Below the pieces are notes generated by a model. That model saw only the letters and a list, made by a program, of their open reading frames with translations. It ran no database searches and had not been told where the DNA came from. Below, piece by piece: positions 19,687 to 28,235 of a stretch of DNA of 64,000 nt (its first letter is position 1; every line of letters starts with the position of its first letter). The translations under genes and the position numbers were made by a program. The stretch is from Martinezella multihospitum (GTDB lineage: Bacteria > Pseudomonadota > Alphaproteobacteria > Rhizobiales > Rhizobiaceae), in assembly GCF_900094585.1 (NCBI RefSeq), contig NZ_FMAG01000009.1:124001-188000 (forward strand), read 5' to 3'.

Positions 19687-20823
19687 ATGCAGCTACGCTC
19701 CATGTTTGCCCGCAATTATCGCTCCCTGCGCTCGATTCGCATGGATCTTTCCGATGTCAATCTGTTCATCGGCGAGAACGGCGTCGGCAAGTCCAATCTC
19801 TATCGCTCCCTGCAGCTCGTGCAGGCGGCGGTCCGCGGTAGGCTGGCGCACGAGATATCAAGCGAAGGCGGCATGTTCTCGGCCATGTGGTCGGGCAAGC
19901 GGCGGTCGCATGAATCGGCCCGTATCCGCTTCGATGTCGAGCTGCTCGATATGGAGCGGGCGGCGACCTTCCGCTACTGGATCGAAGCGGGCATGCGGCC
20001 GCCCGTGGCATCCGCCGGATTTCCACTGGAGCCGCAAGTCAAGGCCGAGGAGCTTTCCGTCGAGACGGGGCGGCGGCCGGTGACGATGATGAAGCGCGAT
20101 GGCCCGGGCATTTCCGTGCGCGGCGAAAGCGGCCGTATGCAGGCCTATCCCGAAAACGCCCTGACCTCCGAAACCGCGGTCGCGCTATTGGGCGATGCCG
20201 GCTATTTTCCGGAGATCGGCACGTTCCGGCGCGCCGTCGATGCCTGGCGATTCTACCATGGCTTCCGCACCGATCGTGGCTCGCCGCTGCGTGCGCCCTG
20301 CCTTGCCGTGACGTCGCCGATGCTGGATGAGGATGGCGCCAATATTGCCGCCGTTTTCGCAACCCTCGTCCATACGCGCGAAGATACCGTCGAATTGGAC
20401 CAGGTTCTTGCCGCAGCGCTCGGCGGCGCCCGGCTCCTGGTGCCGGAGCCACAGGAAACTGCGGATTTCGGCCTGATACTGCCCGAGTTTCCCAACCGTG
20501 TCTTTCAGCCGCGCGAGCTTTCGGATGGCCAGATCCGGTTTCTTGGTCTTGCCGCCGCCTTGATGTCCTATCGCCTGCCGCCGCTGATCGCGCTCAACGA
20601 GCCGGAGGCGAGCCTGCATCCCGACATGCTGGTGCCGCTTGCCGACATGATTGCCGCGGCCGCGAAGACCAGCCAGATCTGGATCGTGACCCACTCCGAA
20701 CGTCTGGCCGAGGCTGTGCGCGAACGCTGCGGCGCCAAGCCGCGCCGCGTGATCCGCAAAGATGGTTCCACCTGGATCGACGGCATGCGGCTGACCGGCG
20801 AAATCGATGAGGACGAGGATTAG
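19687..20823 (+). CDS. AAA ATPase of the RecF/OLD-like ABC class
   Basis: A 378-residue P-loop protein. Walker A is GENGVGKS at residues 29-36, immediately after the family-typical MQLRSMFARNYRSLRSIRMDLSDVNLFIG. The signature-like LSDGQIRFLGLAAALMS precedes Walker B (LIALNEPEASLHPDM, near residue 300), and the switch is IWIVTHSERLAEAV. The short insert between the ATPase halves argues against a true RecF or SMC protein and fits the small standalone AAA_21/DUF2813-type ATPases. No TOPRIM or nuclease domain is present and no nuclease gene lies beside it. It sits 62 bp before a uridine-kinase-like gene. Confidence 0.88.
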   Translation: MQLRSMFARNYRSLRSIRMDLSDVNLFIGENGVGKSNLYRSLQLVQAAVRGRLAHEISSEGGMFSAMWSGKRRSHESARIRFDVELLDMERAATFRYWIEAGMRPPVASAGFPLEPQVKAEELSVETGRRPVTMMKRDGPGISVRGESGRMQAYPENALTSETAVALLGDAGYFPEIGTFRRAVDAWRFYHGFRTDRGSPLRAPCLAVTSPMLDEDGANIAAVFATLVHTREDTVELDQVLAAALGGARLLVPEPQETADFGLILPEFPNRVFQPRELSDGQIRFLGLAAALMSYRLPPLIALNEPEASLHPDMLVPLADMIAAAAKTSQIWIVTHSERLAEAVRERCGAKPRRVIRKDGSTWIDGMRLTGEIDEDED

Positions 20824-20884
20824 CCGCCGTGTCGCGGCGCTCTCAATATTGACGGCATGGAATTATCCCAAAAGGAATTTTGAA

Positions 20885-21583
20885 ATGACCTCTGTGAACA
20901 GAACCGCGCTGCTGAACGACCTCGCTGCCATGATCGCGAAGCTCAACTCCGCGCGGCCGATCCGTGTTGCGATCGACGGCCGCACGGCTTCGGGCAAGAC
21001 CACGCTGGCGAACGAACTGGCCGAGTGTCTCAAGACCAGCGGACGGGAGATCATCCGCACCTCGATCGATGGTTTTCATCGGCCGAAGGTGGAGCGCTAT
21101 GCGCGCGGGCGGCACTCTCCCGAAGGCTATTACCACGATGCGCGCGATCTTCCCGCCATCAACGCACTCCTTCTCAAGCCTTTGGGGCCGGGCGGCGATC
21201 AATGGTATCGCACGGCCTCCTTCGATCTGCACAATGACGTGCCGATCGAGCAGGCTCCGCAATTCGCGCCAGCCGATGCAATCCTCATCGTCGACGGCAC
21301 GTTTCTGCAGAGGCCGGAATTGCGCGAGGGCTGGGACCTCGCCATCTTCGTCGAAACCTCCGAGCACGTCTCCGAGCAGCGCGGCATTGCGCGCGACACG
21401 AAGCTTCTGGGCGGAACGGAGACGACCCGCCAGCTCTATGCCGATCGATATCGGCCGGCCTTTGCGCTCTATGAAAGTCTGGCTGCGCCTGCGCTCGTTG
21501 CAGATGCGGTTATCAACAATGACGATTTCGACTGGCCGATTCTTCGGGTACGCGAGGCCGGGAGGTTGTCTGGGGTGTTGTGA
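20885..21583 (+). CDS. Uridine kinase-like P-loop NTPase
   Basis: A 232-residue cytoplasmic protein beginning MTSVNRTALLNDLAAMIAKL. The ATG at 20885 follows AAAAGGAATTTTGAA. It has a P-loop AIDGRTASGKTT near residue 35, an SIDGFHRPKVERY element like the nucleoside-binding DxFH of uridine kinases, SPEGYYHDARD and LIVDGTFLQRPEL. It is likely a nucleoside or small-molecule kinase, but such distant relatives are often mis-specified. It ends a three-gene + strand run and is followed by a 314-bp gap. Confidence 0.85.
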   Translation: MTSVNRTALLNDLAAMIAKLNSARPIRVAIDGRTASGKTTLANELAECLKTSGREIIRTSIDGFHRPKVERYARGRHSPEGYYHDARDLPAINALLLKPLGPGGDQWYRTASFDLHNDVPIEQAPQFAPADAILIVDGTFLQRPELREGWDLAIFVETSEHVSEQRGIARDTKLLGGTETTRQLYADRYRPAFALYESLAAPALVADAVINNDDFDWPILRVREAGRLSGVL

Positions 21584-21897
21584 AGGCTCCGATGGTCACG
21601 GAATTTGATGCCAGGTGGCACTAACGGTGAAGAGGGTATTTATGGCAGGTATGCGTCAGCGGACATCGGCTTGCCTACGATAGATGACCGACTTGGAGCC
21701 GAGAACAATCGGACCGCTATGAAATGAAAAGATGCGAATAGCGGACGTTTCCTAAGACAAAAAATCCGCTATTCTGAGATTCAGAAGATCGAGCGAGAGT
21801 AGACGCGCCTCGTGTTGACTTGAGCTGTTGAATGCTTCCCAGCACGCGTCCGACGCAGAAGCGGGTAAGTTTCCGTCGTGTCTGGTCCGTACGGGAA
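21584..21897. other. Gene-less gap with one strong hairpin
   Basis: The 314 bp between the uridine-kinase-like gene and the convergent NmrA gene hold no credible gene. The one clear element is a perfect 10-bp inverted repeat (GAATAGCGGA at 21736-21745 and TCCGCTATTC at 21765-21774) with a 19-base loop. It could end transcription from either side. Base composition is lower in GC than the neighbours. Confidence 0.5.
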
Positions 21898-22770
21898 TTA
21901 CGCCTTGTAGGTGTTCTGTGCAGCCTCGAAGACTTCGCGTGCGGATGTCGTAGCCGATACGTGTTCCGTACCCTCGGCTCCGAGGTCCATCCAGCCCGCA
22001 TTCACAGCCTCATACATTTCTTCGGCAGGTCCGGTGTGGCCCTTGGGGATACCGAGTTGCTCGAATGCTTCCGCCCAACCTGCACGCGGGATTGCAAAGG
22101 CTTTTACGTCGAGCTTCAGGACTTCACCCAATTGCACGGCGACTTCGTCCGCGCTGACCATCGAACCAAGCTCGACGACGCGCCGCCCTGACCAGGCCGG
22201 CCCGGTCAGAAGGGTTGCGACCTCAGCGCCGATGTCGTTCGTTGCGACCATGGTCGATTGCCGGTTTGTCGGATTGTAGTAGACTGGCAAAATTCCGCCC
22301 TGAGCGACCTGCAAGCCGTAGAGGAAGTTTTCGAAAAATCCACCTGCGCGCACAAATGCGGTTGGCGACATCAGGTTGCGAAACCCTTGCTCCAGAAGCG
22401 ACAGGCCAGTGATCATCCCAAGCCCGTTGGTCTTGTCCGCACCCATCGACGAAAGTGCAACTACCCGCGATGGCGCTGCCTTGGTGAGCGCCTCGACATA
22501 GTTCGCGATCATGCCTCTGGCTTCCGTGTAGTCTTCCGAGGGCATCCAGACAGTCGGCAGCATGACGAACGCTCCTTCGACGCCTTTGAGCGCCTGCTCG
22601 ATGGCGGCCGTCTCATTCCAATCGCCTTCCAGCAATTCGACACCCCGGTTCGCCCAGCTTGACGCCTTTTCGCGATTACGGACGAGCGCGCGCACCTTCT
22701 TGCCTTGCGCCAGGAGATGCCGCGCCGTTGCACCACCGACTTTTCCGGTAATTCCCATGACTAAAAACAT
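21898..22770 (-). CDS. NmrA-like NAD(P)-binding oxidoreductase
   Basis: A 290-residue Rossmann protein starting MFLVMGITGKVGGATARHLL, with a GxTGxxG nucleotide motif typical of NmrA/atypical SDR proteins. ALVRNREKAS follows the second strand, where an Arg suggests NADPH binding. The usual Tyr-Lys catalytic pair is not evident, as in NmrA-type redox sensors and quinone or azo reductases such as QorB. A DoxX-like gene lies 45 bp upstream on the same strand and a LysR regulator is divergent beyond it, the usual setting of stress-inducible quinone reductases. Confidence 0.9.
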   Translation of the reverse strand: MFLVMGITGKVGGATARHLLAQGKKVRALVRNREKASSWANRGVELLEGDWNETAAIEQALKGVEGAFVMLPTVWMPSEDYTEARGMIANYVEALTKAAPSRVVALSSMGADKTNGLGMITGLSLLEQGFRNLMSPTAFVRAGGFFENFLYGLQVAQGGILPVYYNPTNRQSTMVATNDIGAEVATLLTGPAWSGRRVVELGSMVSADEVAVQLGEVLKLDVKAFAIPRAGWAEAFEQLGIPKGHTGPAEEMYEAVNAGWMDLGAEGTEHVSATTSAREVFEAAQNTYKA

Positions 22771-22815
22771 GCGTTTTCTCCTGATTTTTAAGGACAGAAC
22801 AATGCCCCTGTTCGT

Positions 22816-23238
22816 TCAACGGATGAGCGGCAAAATGGCCCGGATTTGGGGATCGCGCAGATAGAGGCCGCCCCATGTCATTGCGCCCAGAAGCAGGGAA
22901 ATCAGTTCCGGCGGCGACCCGAACTCACCGATGCGAACATGGGCGCAAATGGCACCTCCCAAAAATCCCGTCACCAGGATTGCGCCGAGAACGGCGGTAG
23001 TCGGAATGGCGTAAAGGATGGCGCAGGCGAGTATGATCGGACCCACGACATGGGTCAGGTCCATCGCGAATCCGGTTTCCTGCAACATGCTCGCAACCTG
23101 TGCCGGCGCGAAAAGCTGAATGACGCCATCTGCCACCAGGGCGATAACGACAATCGCACTCATCATACGGCCGACCCATAGGGCGCGATGCGAGGTCATG
23201 ATTCCAGGCACCTGGTTTAGGTTCACAATTTCGGACAC
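22816..23238 (-). CDS. DoxX-like integral membrane protein
   Basis: A 140-residue protein with four hydrophobic segments (VGRMMSAIVVIALVADGVIQL, VVGPIILACAILYAIP, AVLGAILVTGFLGGAI and LISLLLGAMTWGGLYL), the topology of the DoxX_2/DUF4267 group. The start may be the internal Met14 rather than the first Met. It is the first gene of a two-gene minus-strand operon with the NmrA oxidoreductase, divergent from a LysR gene. DoxX-like proteins often accompany quinone and electrophile defence genes. The exact function is unknown. Confidence 0.85.
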   Translation of the reverse strand: MSEIVNLNQVPGIMTSHRALWVGRMMSAIVVIALVADGVIQLFAPAQVASMLQETGFAMDLTHVVGPIILACAILYAIPTTAVLGAILVTGFLGGAICAHVRIGEFGSPPELISLLLGAMTWGGLYLRDPQIRAILPLIR

Positions 23239-23246
23239 TTGTTGTT

Positions 23247-23276
23247 CTCCGATTGGGGGGATCCCAATATTCGGAG
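23247..23276. promoter_or_regulatory. Nested palindrome in the DoxX/LysR divergent promoter region
   Basis: CTCCGA and TTGGG at 23247-23257 are mirrored by CCCAA at 23263-23267 and TCGGAG at 23271-23276. The position just upstream of the DoxX-like start makes it a candidate operator for the divergent LysR protein. Confidence 0.45.
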
Positions 23277-23359
23277 CTTAATGTGTCTGTCAGGTATGAT
23301 AAACATCGAGGAAAGGAACTCACTGTTCTCTCAAGGAAGAACAATATTGAGGCACGAAA

Positions 23360-24265
23360 ATGCAGAATCTCGAACCCATCCTCATATTCGTAACGGTCGC
23401 GGACATGGGCAGCTTCACCCGCGCAGCCGATAGCCTCGGCATCCAAAAAGGCAGGGCCTCAATGGCGGTCCGGAAACTGGAAGAAGATGTCGGTGTCAGG
23501 CTCCTGCACCGGACGACGCGCAGTGTGCAGTTGACGGAGGACGGACGTGCATTTCATGCCCGCGCCCGCGATCTGCTTGCTGAAGTCGATGACCTGCACA
23601 CGATGTTCGCGGACGACCGTGTGGCACTTCGCGGGCGTTTGCGGGTCGACTTTCCGACCGAGGTGGCACGCACAACGATCGTGCCGGCCTTGCCGGATTT
23701 CATGGCAGTTCACCCCGAGTTGGAGCTGGAGCTGTCGAGTACGGATCGCCAAGTCGATCTGGTTCAAGAAGGGTTTGACTGTGTATTACGCCTTGGCCCC
23801 ATCGGGGACGAGACGCTGATTGCCCGCCCACTGGGCCTGTTGCGGATGGCCAATGCTGCCAGCCCCGCCTATCTGGCACACCATGGCATCCCCCGATCGC
23901 TCGAAGATCTTCAACGTCAGGAACATCGGACAATTCATTTTTCGACGATTCTGGGCGCAAAATCCTATGGATGGGAATATCCTGACGGCGACGGTTACGC
24001 GACGCTTCAGTTGCCGGGTGCGCTACACGTCAACAGCGCGCAGACCTACGACGCCGCTGCCCTCGCCGGCCTTGGCCTGGTTCAAGCGCCACTCCTGGGG
24101 ATTGGCCAATATTTGGAGAGTGGAGCGCTGGTGGAAGTTCTTCCCGATTTCCGTCGTCGGGCGATCGCCGTGTCCCTAGTCGTCGCTCATCGGAGCAATC
24201 TGTCGCGCCGGGTTCGCACATTCATGAAATGGATCGAAGATGTGCTGACGCCTTATCTGGAATAG
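23360..24265 (+). CDS. LysR family transcriptional regulator
   Basis: A 301-residue LysR protein. The winged helix-turn-helix occupies residues 1-60 (ILIFVTVADMGSFTRAADSLGIQKGRASMAVRKLEEDVGVRLLHRTTRSVQLTEDG) and is followed by the linker helix and the LysR substrate domain. The KGRAS variant in the recognition helix is characteristic of the subfamily controlling DoxX/NmrA and similar oxidoreductases. It is divergent from the DoxX-NmrA pair, which it presumably controls. The effector is unknown. Confidence 0.93.
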   Translation: MQNLEPILIFVTVADMGSFTRAADSLGIQKGRASMAVRKLEEDVGVRLLHRTTRSVQLTEDGRAFHARARDLLAEVDDLHTMFADDRVALRGRLRVDFPTEVARTTIVPALPDFMAVHPELELELSSTDRQVDLVQEGFDCVLRLGPIGDETLIARPLGLLRMANAASPAYLAHHGIPRSLEDLQRQEHRTIHFSTILGAKSYGWEYPDGDGYATLQLPGALHVNSAQTYDAAALAGLGLVQAPLLGIGQYLESGALVEVLPDFRRRAIAVSLVVAHRSNLSRRVRTFMKWIEDVLTPYLE

Positions 24266-24369
24266 ATGGCCGCTTTCGGGACAACTCACCTTGCCCGGGA
24301 ACGGCGAGGATGGGGCGCGAAGCCGTCTTTCCGTAATCCCATCTTCAATGTCTGCTTTAGTCTGATAGC

Positions 24370-24655
24370 GGTCATTGGTCACACTGCTGAATACAGCCGG
24401 ATATTCATTGCAGCCTCCAGGCCATCCGCATTTTGCGAGCCGCCGGTTACCACTCCCGGGTTTCTTTTTTGCCCGTCCGGTGCATGGTCTGGCGCAATGA
24501 ATAAAGATTCTTTCGACCTGTTTGGTGCGCTTTTCGAGGCGGCGCCTGCGAAGCCTGTGATGAGCGCAGGGTTCTCGTGCCTATGCTGGCGTCGATCCGG
24601 AGAAGCTTCGGCAAATCAGCCATGTGTTCGGTTGCTTGCCGCTCCGTACCGCCCG
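24370..24655 (+). pseudogene. Truncated, rearranged second copy of the priA leader and 5' end
   Basis: This stretch aligns with the 5' region of the intact priA (25313-25730). The shared part starts about 130 bp before the start codon and covers ATG 24499 (intact ATG 25445). The first codons read MNKDSFDLFGALFEAAPAKPVMS here against MSKDSSDLFGALFEAAPAKPVMS in the intact gene. A short replacement after VMS and a 124-bp deletion joined at a shared GGCG (24588-24591; intact copies at 25543-25546 and 25667-25670) destroy the frame. Similarity fades after about 24655. Over the well-aligned 120 bases around the ATG I count about 8 differences, most of them silent. Nothing beyond the N-terminus is present. 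Confidence 0.85.
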
Positions 24656-24877
24656 TCTCCGTGCTTTGCAGCCTTAGGCCTCGTCATTGCATACGGAAAA
24701 ACGGATTTGTCGCCTTGCCCATGAAAAGGCAACCGTAGGTTAGGGCGGCGTGGGTCCGAGGCATTGAATTACTGCCTATCACACGGAAATCCGAATAGCC
24801 TGTAGTTTCCACTCGATGCAAAATCGAATAACTTCTCTCTTTATTGCAGAAGATCAAAGTGAGCATTAGGGATGTCG

Positions 24878-25153
24878 ATGCAGCCGATCTATTCCAGCCT
24901 CAAGAGGGCAGTTGCGTTAGGCACGCTGATTGTTTTTCCCGCTATTTTCTTTGTTTCCTGCTCGACGGTCGGCGGAACCGGCGGTCGATCTGGTCCCGTA
25001 ACCGCGAGTAGATCGACAGATCCCGCCAACGCCAAAGAAAAAGCGGCTGAGCGGCGGCGATGGGAAGAGAGAGTCCAACGAGATAATCAGCTAGATCCAA
25101 GCGGGTCGGCACCGGGTTCCTATGGCTCTTTCGGTCCTCGTTTCACCTGGTGA
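24878..25153 (+). CDS. Small probable lipoprotein
   Basis: A 91-residue protein from ATG 24878, preceded by TTAGGG six bases upstream. An ATG two codons earlier is also possible. A basic-hydrophobic leader (LKRAVALGTLIVFPAIFFVSC) ends in a Cys that fits a lipobox loosely (FVSC lacks the usual Leu at -3). The mature part is short, polar and Gly/Ser/Arg-rich with an AKEKAAERRRWEERVQRDN helix and no family I recognise. It lies between the priA scar and the intact priA. Its role is unknown, with the outer or inner membrane as likely location. Confidence 0.6.
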   Translation: MQPIYSSLKRAVALGTLIVFPAIFFVSCSTVGGTGGRSGPVTASRSTDPANAKEKAAERRRWEERVQRDNQLDPSGSAPGSYGSFGPRFTW

Positions 25154-25444
25154 GCGATAGATTTGTAAATTGCTCGGTCAATGCCCGAACCCGCTTGAAC
25201 GGGTCTTAATGCAGGCCTCGCCCACTTCGACCAAGTGACAGGCGAAGCTTGCATTGAAAGTGTTCAGACCCAGGTGATCGCAAAGGGCCGGAAGGCCTCT
25301 TCAGGCCGACAATGGTTATTGGTGGCATTGCTGTATATAGCGGCCGGATAAATCACTGCATCGGGAAGCCATCCCCATTTTGCAAGCCGCCGCACACCAC
25401 TCCCGGGTTTCCTTTTTTGCCCGTCCGGGGCATGGTCTGGCGCA
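25154..25444. other. priA leader region (parent of the upstream copy)
   Basis: This 291-bp gap holds a weak ACCCG...CGGGT hairpin near 25188-25203. From 25313 on, it carries the leader sequence that is duplicated at 24370. No gene is visible in it. The priA promoter presumably lies here, since the same leader is retained in both copies. Confidence 0.5.
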
Positions 25445-27676
25445 ATGAGTAAAGATTCTTCCGATCTGTTCGGTGCGCTTTTCGAGGCGGCGCCCGCAAA
25501 GCCTGTGATGAGCCGTACCGTGCCCGTTCTCGTGCCGATGCCGGCGCCGCGGGCTTATTCCTATGCCGTGCCCGAGGGCATGGCGGTGGAGCCGGGTTCG
25601 GTGGTGCAGGTGCCGCTCGGGCCGCGGCAGGTCATCGGCGTCGTCTGGGACGGTGAGGATGACGGTGGCGTCGATCCGAAGAAGCTTCGGCCGATCAGCC
25701 ATGTGTTCGATTGCCCGCCGCTCGGCAAGCATATGCGTGATTTCGTCGATTGGGTTGCCGGCTATACGCTGTCGCCGCCGGGGCTGGTGGCGCGTATGGC
25801 ACTCAGGGCGCCCGCCGCCTTCGATCCCGAGCCGATGGTCGAGGGCCTGCGCTTCATCGGCGGCCAGCCGGAGCGGCTGACTCCGGCGCGCGCCAAGGTG
25901 ATGGAGATTGCCGCCGACGGGCTTTCCTGGACGCGGCTTGGTCTCGCGCATGCGGCCGGCGTTTCCACCAGCGTCGTCGACGGGCTGATCTCGCAGGGCA
26001 TTTTCGAGACCATTTTTCTGCCGCCGCCGCCCGTCGTCGCCAAGCCCGATCCGGAATTCATCGAGTCCCGGCTGCAAGGGCCGCAGAGGCAAGCAGCCGA
26101 CGAGATTCTCGTCGATGTGCGCAAGGGCGAATTCGCTGTTTCGCTGATCGACGGCGTCACCGGGTCGGGCAAGACGGAAGTTTATTTCGAGGCTATCGCC
26201 GAGACGCTGAGGCGAGGCAAGCAGGTCTTGATCCTTTTGCCGGAGATCGCGCTGACGGCGAGCTTTCTCGAGCGATTTCAGGATCGCTTCGGCGCCAAGC
26301 CGGCCGAGTGGCATTCCGATCTCGCGCCGAAGATGCGCGAAAAGGTCTGGCGGCAGGCGGTCACCGGCGAGGTTCGGGTCGTGGCCGGGGCACGTTCGGC
26401 GCTGTTCCTGCCTTTCGAGGATCTGGGCCTCATCATCGTCGATGAAGAGCATGATCCTGCCTACAAGCAGGAGGATCGCGTCTATTATAATGCGCGGGAT
26501 ATGGCCGTGGTGCGCGGTCGCATCGGCGATTTCCCTGTGGTGCTGGTGTCGGCGACACCTTCGGTCGAAAGCCAGGTCAACGGCCAGAGCGGGCGCTACA
26601 CGACTATCCACCTGCCGACGCGGTACGGCGATGCGGCCCTTCCCGACCTGCACCTGATCGACATGCGCCGGCATGCGCCGGAGCGTGGCGGCTTTCTGTC
26701 GCCGGTCATGATCCGCGCCATCGGCAAGACGGTCGCCAAGGGCGAGCAGGCGCTGCTGTTCCTCAACAGGCGCGGCTATGCGCCGCTGACGCTTTGCCGC
26801 GTCTGTGGCCACCGCTTCCAGTGCCCGCAATGTTCGAGCTGGCTTGTGGAGCATCGGTTTCGCAACCAGATCCAGTGCCATCAATGCGGCTATTCGGAAC
26901 GCACGCCCGAGGCTTGCCCGGAATGCGGCACGCTCGACCATCTCGTTGCCTGCGGGCCGGGCGTCGAGCGCATCGCTGAGGAGGTGGAGCGGCATTTTCC
27001 TGATGCGCGGACGATTGTGCTCTCCTCCGATATCATGGGCGGCGTCAAGCGGCTGCGGCTGGAACTCGATGCCATCGCCAAGGGCGAAGCGGATATCGTC
27101 ATCGGCACGCAGCTTGTCGCCAAGGGTCATAATTTTCCGCTGATGACGCTGGTCGGCATCGTCGATGCCGATCTTGGTTTGGCGAATGGCGATCCGCGTG
27201 CGGCCGAGCGGACGTTCCAGCTGCTATCGCAAGTGACGGGACGCGCCGGGCGAACCGGTCTCAAGAGCCACGGTCTGCTGCAGACCTACCAGCCGCAGCA
27301 TCCGGTGATGCAGGCGATCGTTTCGGGCGATGCCAGTGCCTTTTACGAGCGCGAGATTTCAGAGCGGGAGAGGGCGATATTGCCGCCCTTCGGCCGGCTC
27401 GCCTCGATCATTGTCTCCGCCGACAGCAGGCAGGATGCGGAGACCCACGCTCGCGGCATGCGCAACGCGGCGCCGCAGGTTTCGGGCATTTCGGTGTTGG
27501 GTCCGGCCGAAGCGCCGATCGCGCTGGTACGTGGGCGTCATCGCTTCCGCCTGCTCGTGCATGGCCGGCGCAATTCCGACATGCAGGGCTTCCTGCGGGC
27601 CATGCTGGCGCAATCGCCGAAGGAGCGCGGCTCCGTGCAGGTGCAGCTCGATATCGATCCGCAAAGCTTTCTGTGA
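25445..27676 (+). CDS. priA: Primosomal protein N' (replication restart helicase)
   Basis: 3'-to-5' helicase that reloads the replisome at stalled forks. The 743-residue protein begins with the 3'-DNA-binding domain (VPVLVPMPAPRAYSYAVPEGM), then Walker A (DGVTGSGKTEVYF) and the DEEH box (IIVDEEHDPAYKQEDRVYYNARD). The zinc region has eight cysteines in CRVCGHRFQCPQC and CHQCGYSERTPEACPEC. The C-terminal helicase motifs include IGTQLVAKGHNFP and QVTGRAGRTG. All hallmark residues are present, so this is the functional copy despite the truncated second copy about 950 bp upstream. It lies ahead of the ATP synthase operon, as in related rhizobia. Confidence 0.96.
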   Translation: MSKDSSDLFGALFEAAPAKPVMSRTVPVLVPMPAPRAYSYAVPEGMAVEPGSVVQVPLGPRQVIGVVWDGEDDGGVDPKKLRPISHVFDCPPLGKHMRDFVDWVAGYTLSPPGLVARMALRAPAAFDPEPMVEGLRFIGGQPERLTPARAKVMEIAADGLSWTRLGLAHAAGVSTSVVDGLISQGIFETIFLPPPPVVAKPDPEFIESRLQGPQRQAADEILVDVRKGEFAVSLIDGVTGSGKTEVYFEAIAETLRRGKQVLILLPEIALTASFLERFQDRFGAKPAEWHSDLAPKMREKVWRQAVTGEVRVVAGARSALFLPFEDLGLIIVDEEHDPAYKQEDRVYYNARDMAVVRGRIGDFPVVLVSATPSVESQVNGQSGRYTTIHLPTRYGDAALPDLHLIDMRRHAPERGGFLSPVMIRAIGKTVAKGEQALLFLNRRGYAPLTLCRVCGHRFQCPQCSSWLVEHRFRNQIQCHQCGYSERTPEACPECGTLDHLVACGPGVERIAEEVERHFPDARTIVLSSDIMGGVKRLRLELDAIAKGEADIVIGTQLVAKGHNFPLMTLVGIVDADLGLANGDPRAAERTFQLLSQVTGRAGRTGLKSHGLLQTYQPQHPVMQAIVSGDASAFYEREISERERAILPPFGRLASIIVSADSRQDAETHARGMRNAAPQVSGISVLGPAEAPIALVRGRHRFRLLVHGRRNSDMQGFLRAMLAQSPKERGSVQVQLDIDPQSFL

Positions 27677-27786
27677 TTGACGTTGCAGATATCTTGACTG
27701 CGCCTTCCCCTTGCGACGCGGATCATGCCATAAGTCGGCCGTCTCACTTGACCTGATTTGCGCGCGGCTGATTTTGGGGGCGACCG

Positions 27787-28170
27787 ATGGAGCTTTATTT
27801 TCCGACCGAATTCGGCGAGCGGCTTGCCTATTGTTCGGCCGCAGTCACGGCGCTGATCGGTCTCTTCCTGATGTTCGCGCCGGGTTACACCTACCGCTTC
27901 CTCAAGCTGCAGGTGAAGGAGGGGCGATCCGAAGCCTATGCCGAGGCGCGCTCGGCCGGCGGCTTCATGGTCGGCTTCGGGCTGGTCGCGATCCTGCTGG
28001 CGCAGCCGATGATCTATCTCGCGCTCGGCGCCTCCTTTGGCGTCGCGGCGTTCGGTCGCATCCTGTCGCTCATGTCCGATCGGGGCAGCGTATTTTTGAG
28101 TCTTCTCCTCCTGGTTGTGCAGGCGATTCTGGCCGCGCTACCTTTTCTCTATGGTCTCGGCTATTTTTGA
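27787..28170 (+). CDS. DUF4345-like membrane protein
   Basis: A 127-residue protein with four predicted membrane segments: LAYCSAAVTALIGLFLMFAPG, SAGGFMVGFGLVAILLAQPM, YLALGASFGVAAFGRIL and VFLSLLLLVVQAILAALPFLYG. The pattern resembles the DUF4345 family. TTGGGGGCGACCG precedes the ATG and provides a good ribosome site. It lies alone between priA and atpH and has no known function. Confidence 0.8.
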   Translation: MELYFPTEFGERLAYCSAAVTALIGLFLMFAPGYTYRFLKLQVKEGRSEAYAEARSAGGFMVGFGLVAILLAQPMIYLALGASFGVAAFGRILSLMSDRGSVFLSLLLLVVQAILAALPFLYGLGYF

Positions 28171-28229
28171 GCCAAAAAGCGCTTCGGCGCGGCCATTTTT
28201 GCCTCCGCTATCCCCATGCTTTTTGAATT

Positions 28230-28235
28230 TTGACA
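28230..28235 (+). promoter_or_regulatory. Candidate -35 element upstream of the atp operon
   Basis: A perfect TTGACA lies 198 bp before the atpH start in the 262-bp gap after the DUF4345 gene. A -10 box at normal spacing is not convincing (TGGCGT or GCGTAT), so this is only a candidate. No other clear promoter was seen there. Confidence 0.25.

Noticed and set aside
19687..20823. Call as RecF or a defence-system ATPase
   Set aside because: It lacks the RecF neighbourhood (dnaN, gyrB) and has no nuclease or reverse-transcriptase partner, so only the general ATPase class is supported.
24266..24724. 152-codon frame after the LysR gene taken as a new gene
   Set aside because: Its middle is the degraded priA N-terminus in frame by chance. 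The flanking parts are leader and frameshifted priA, so it is a pseudogene fragment.
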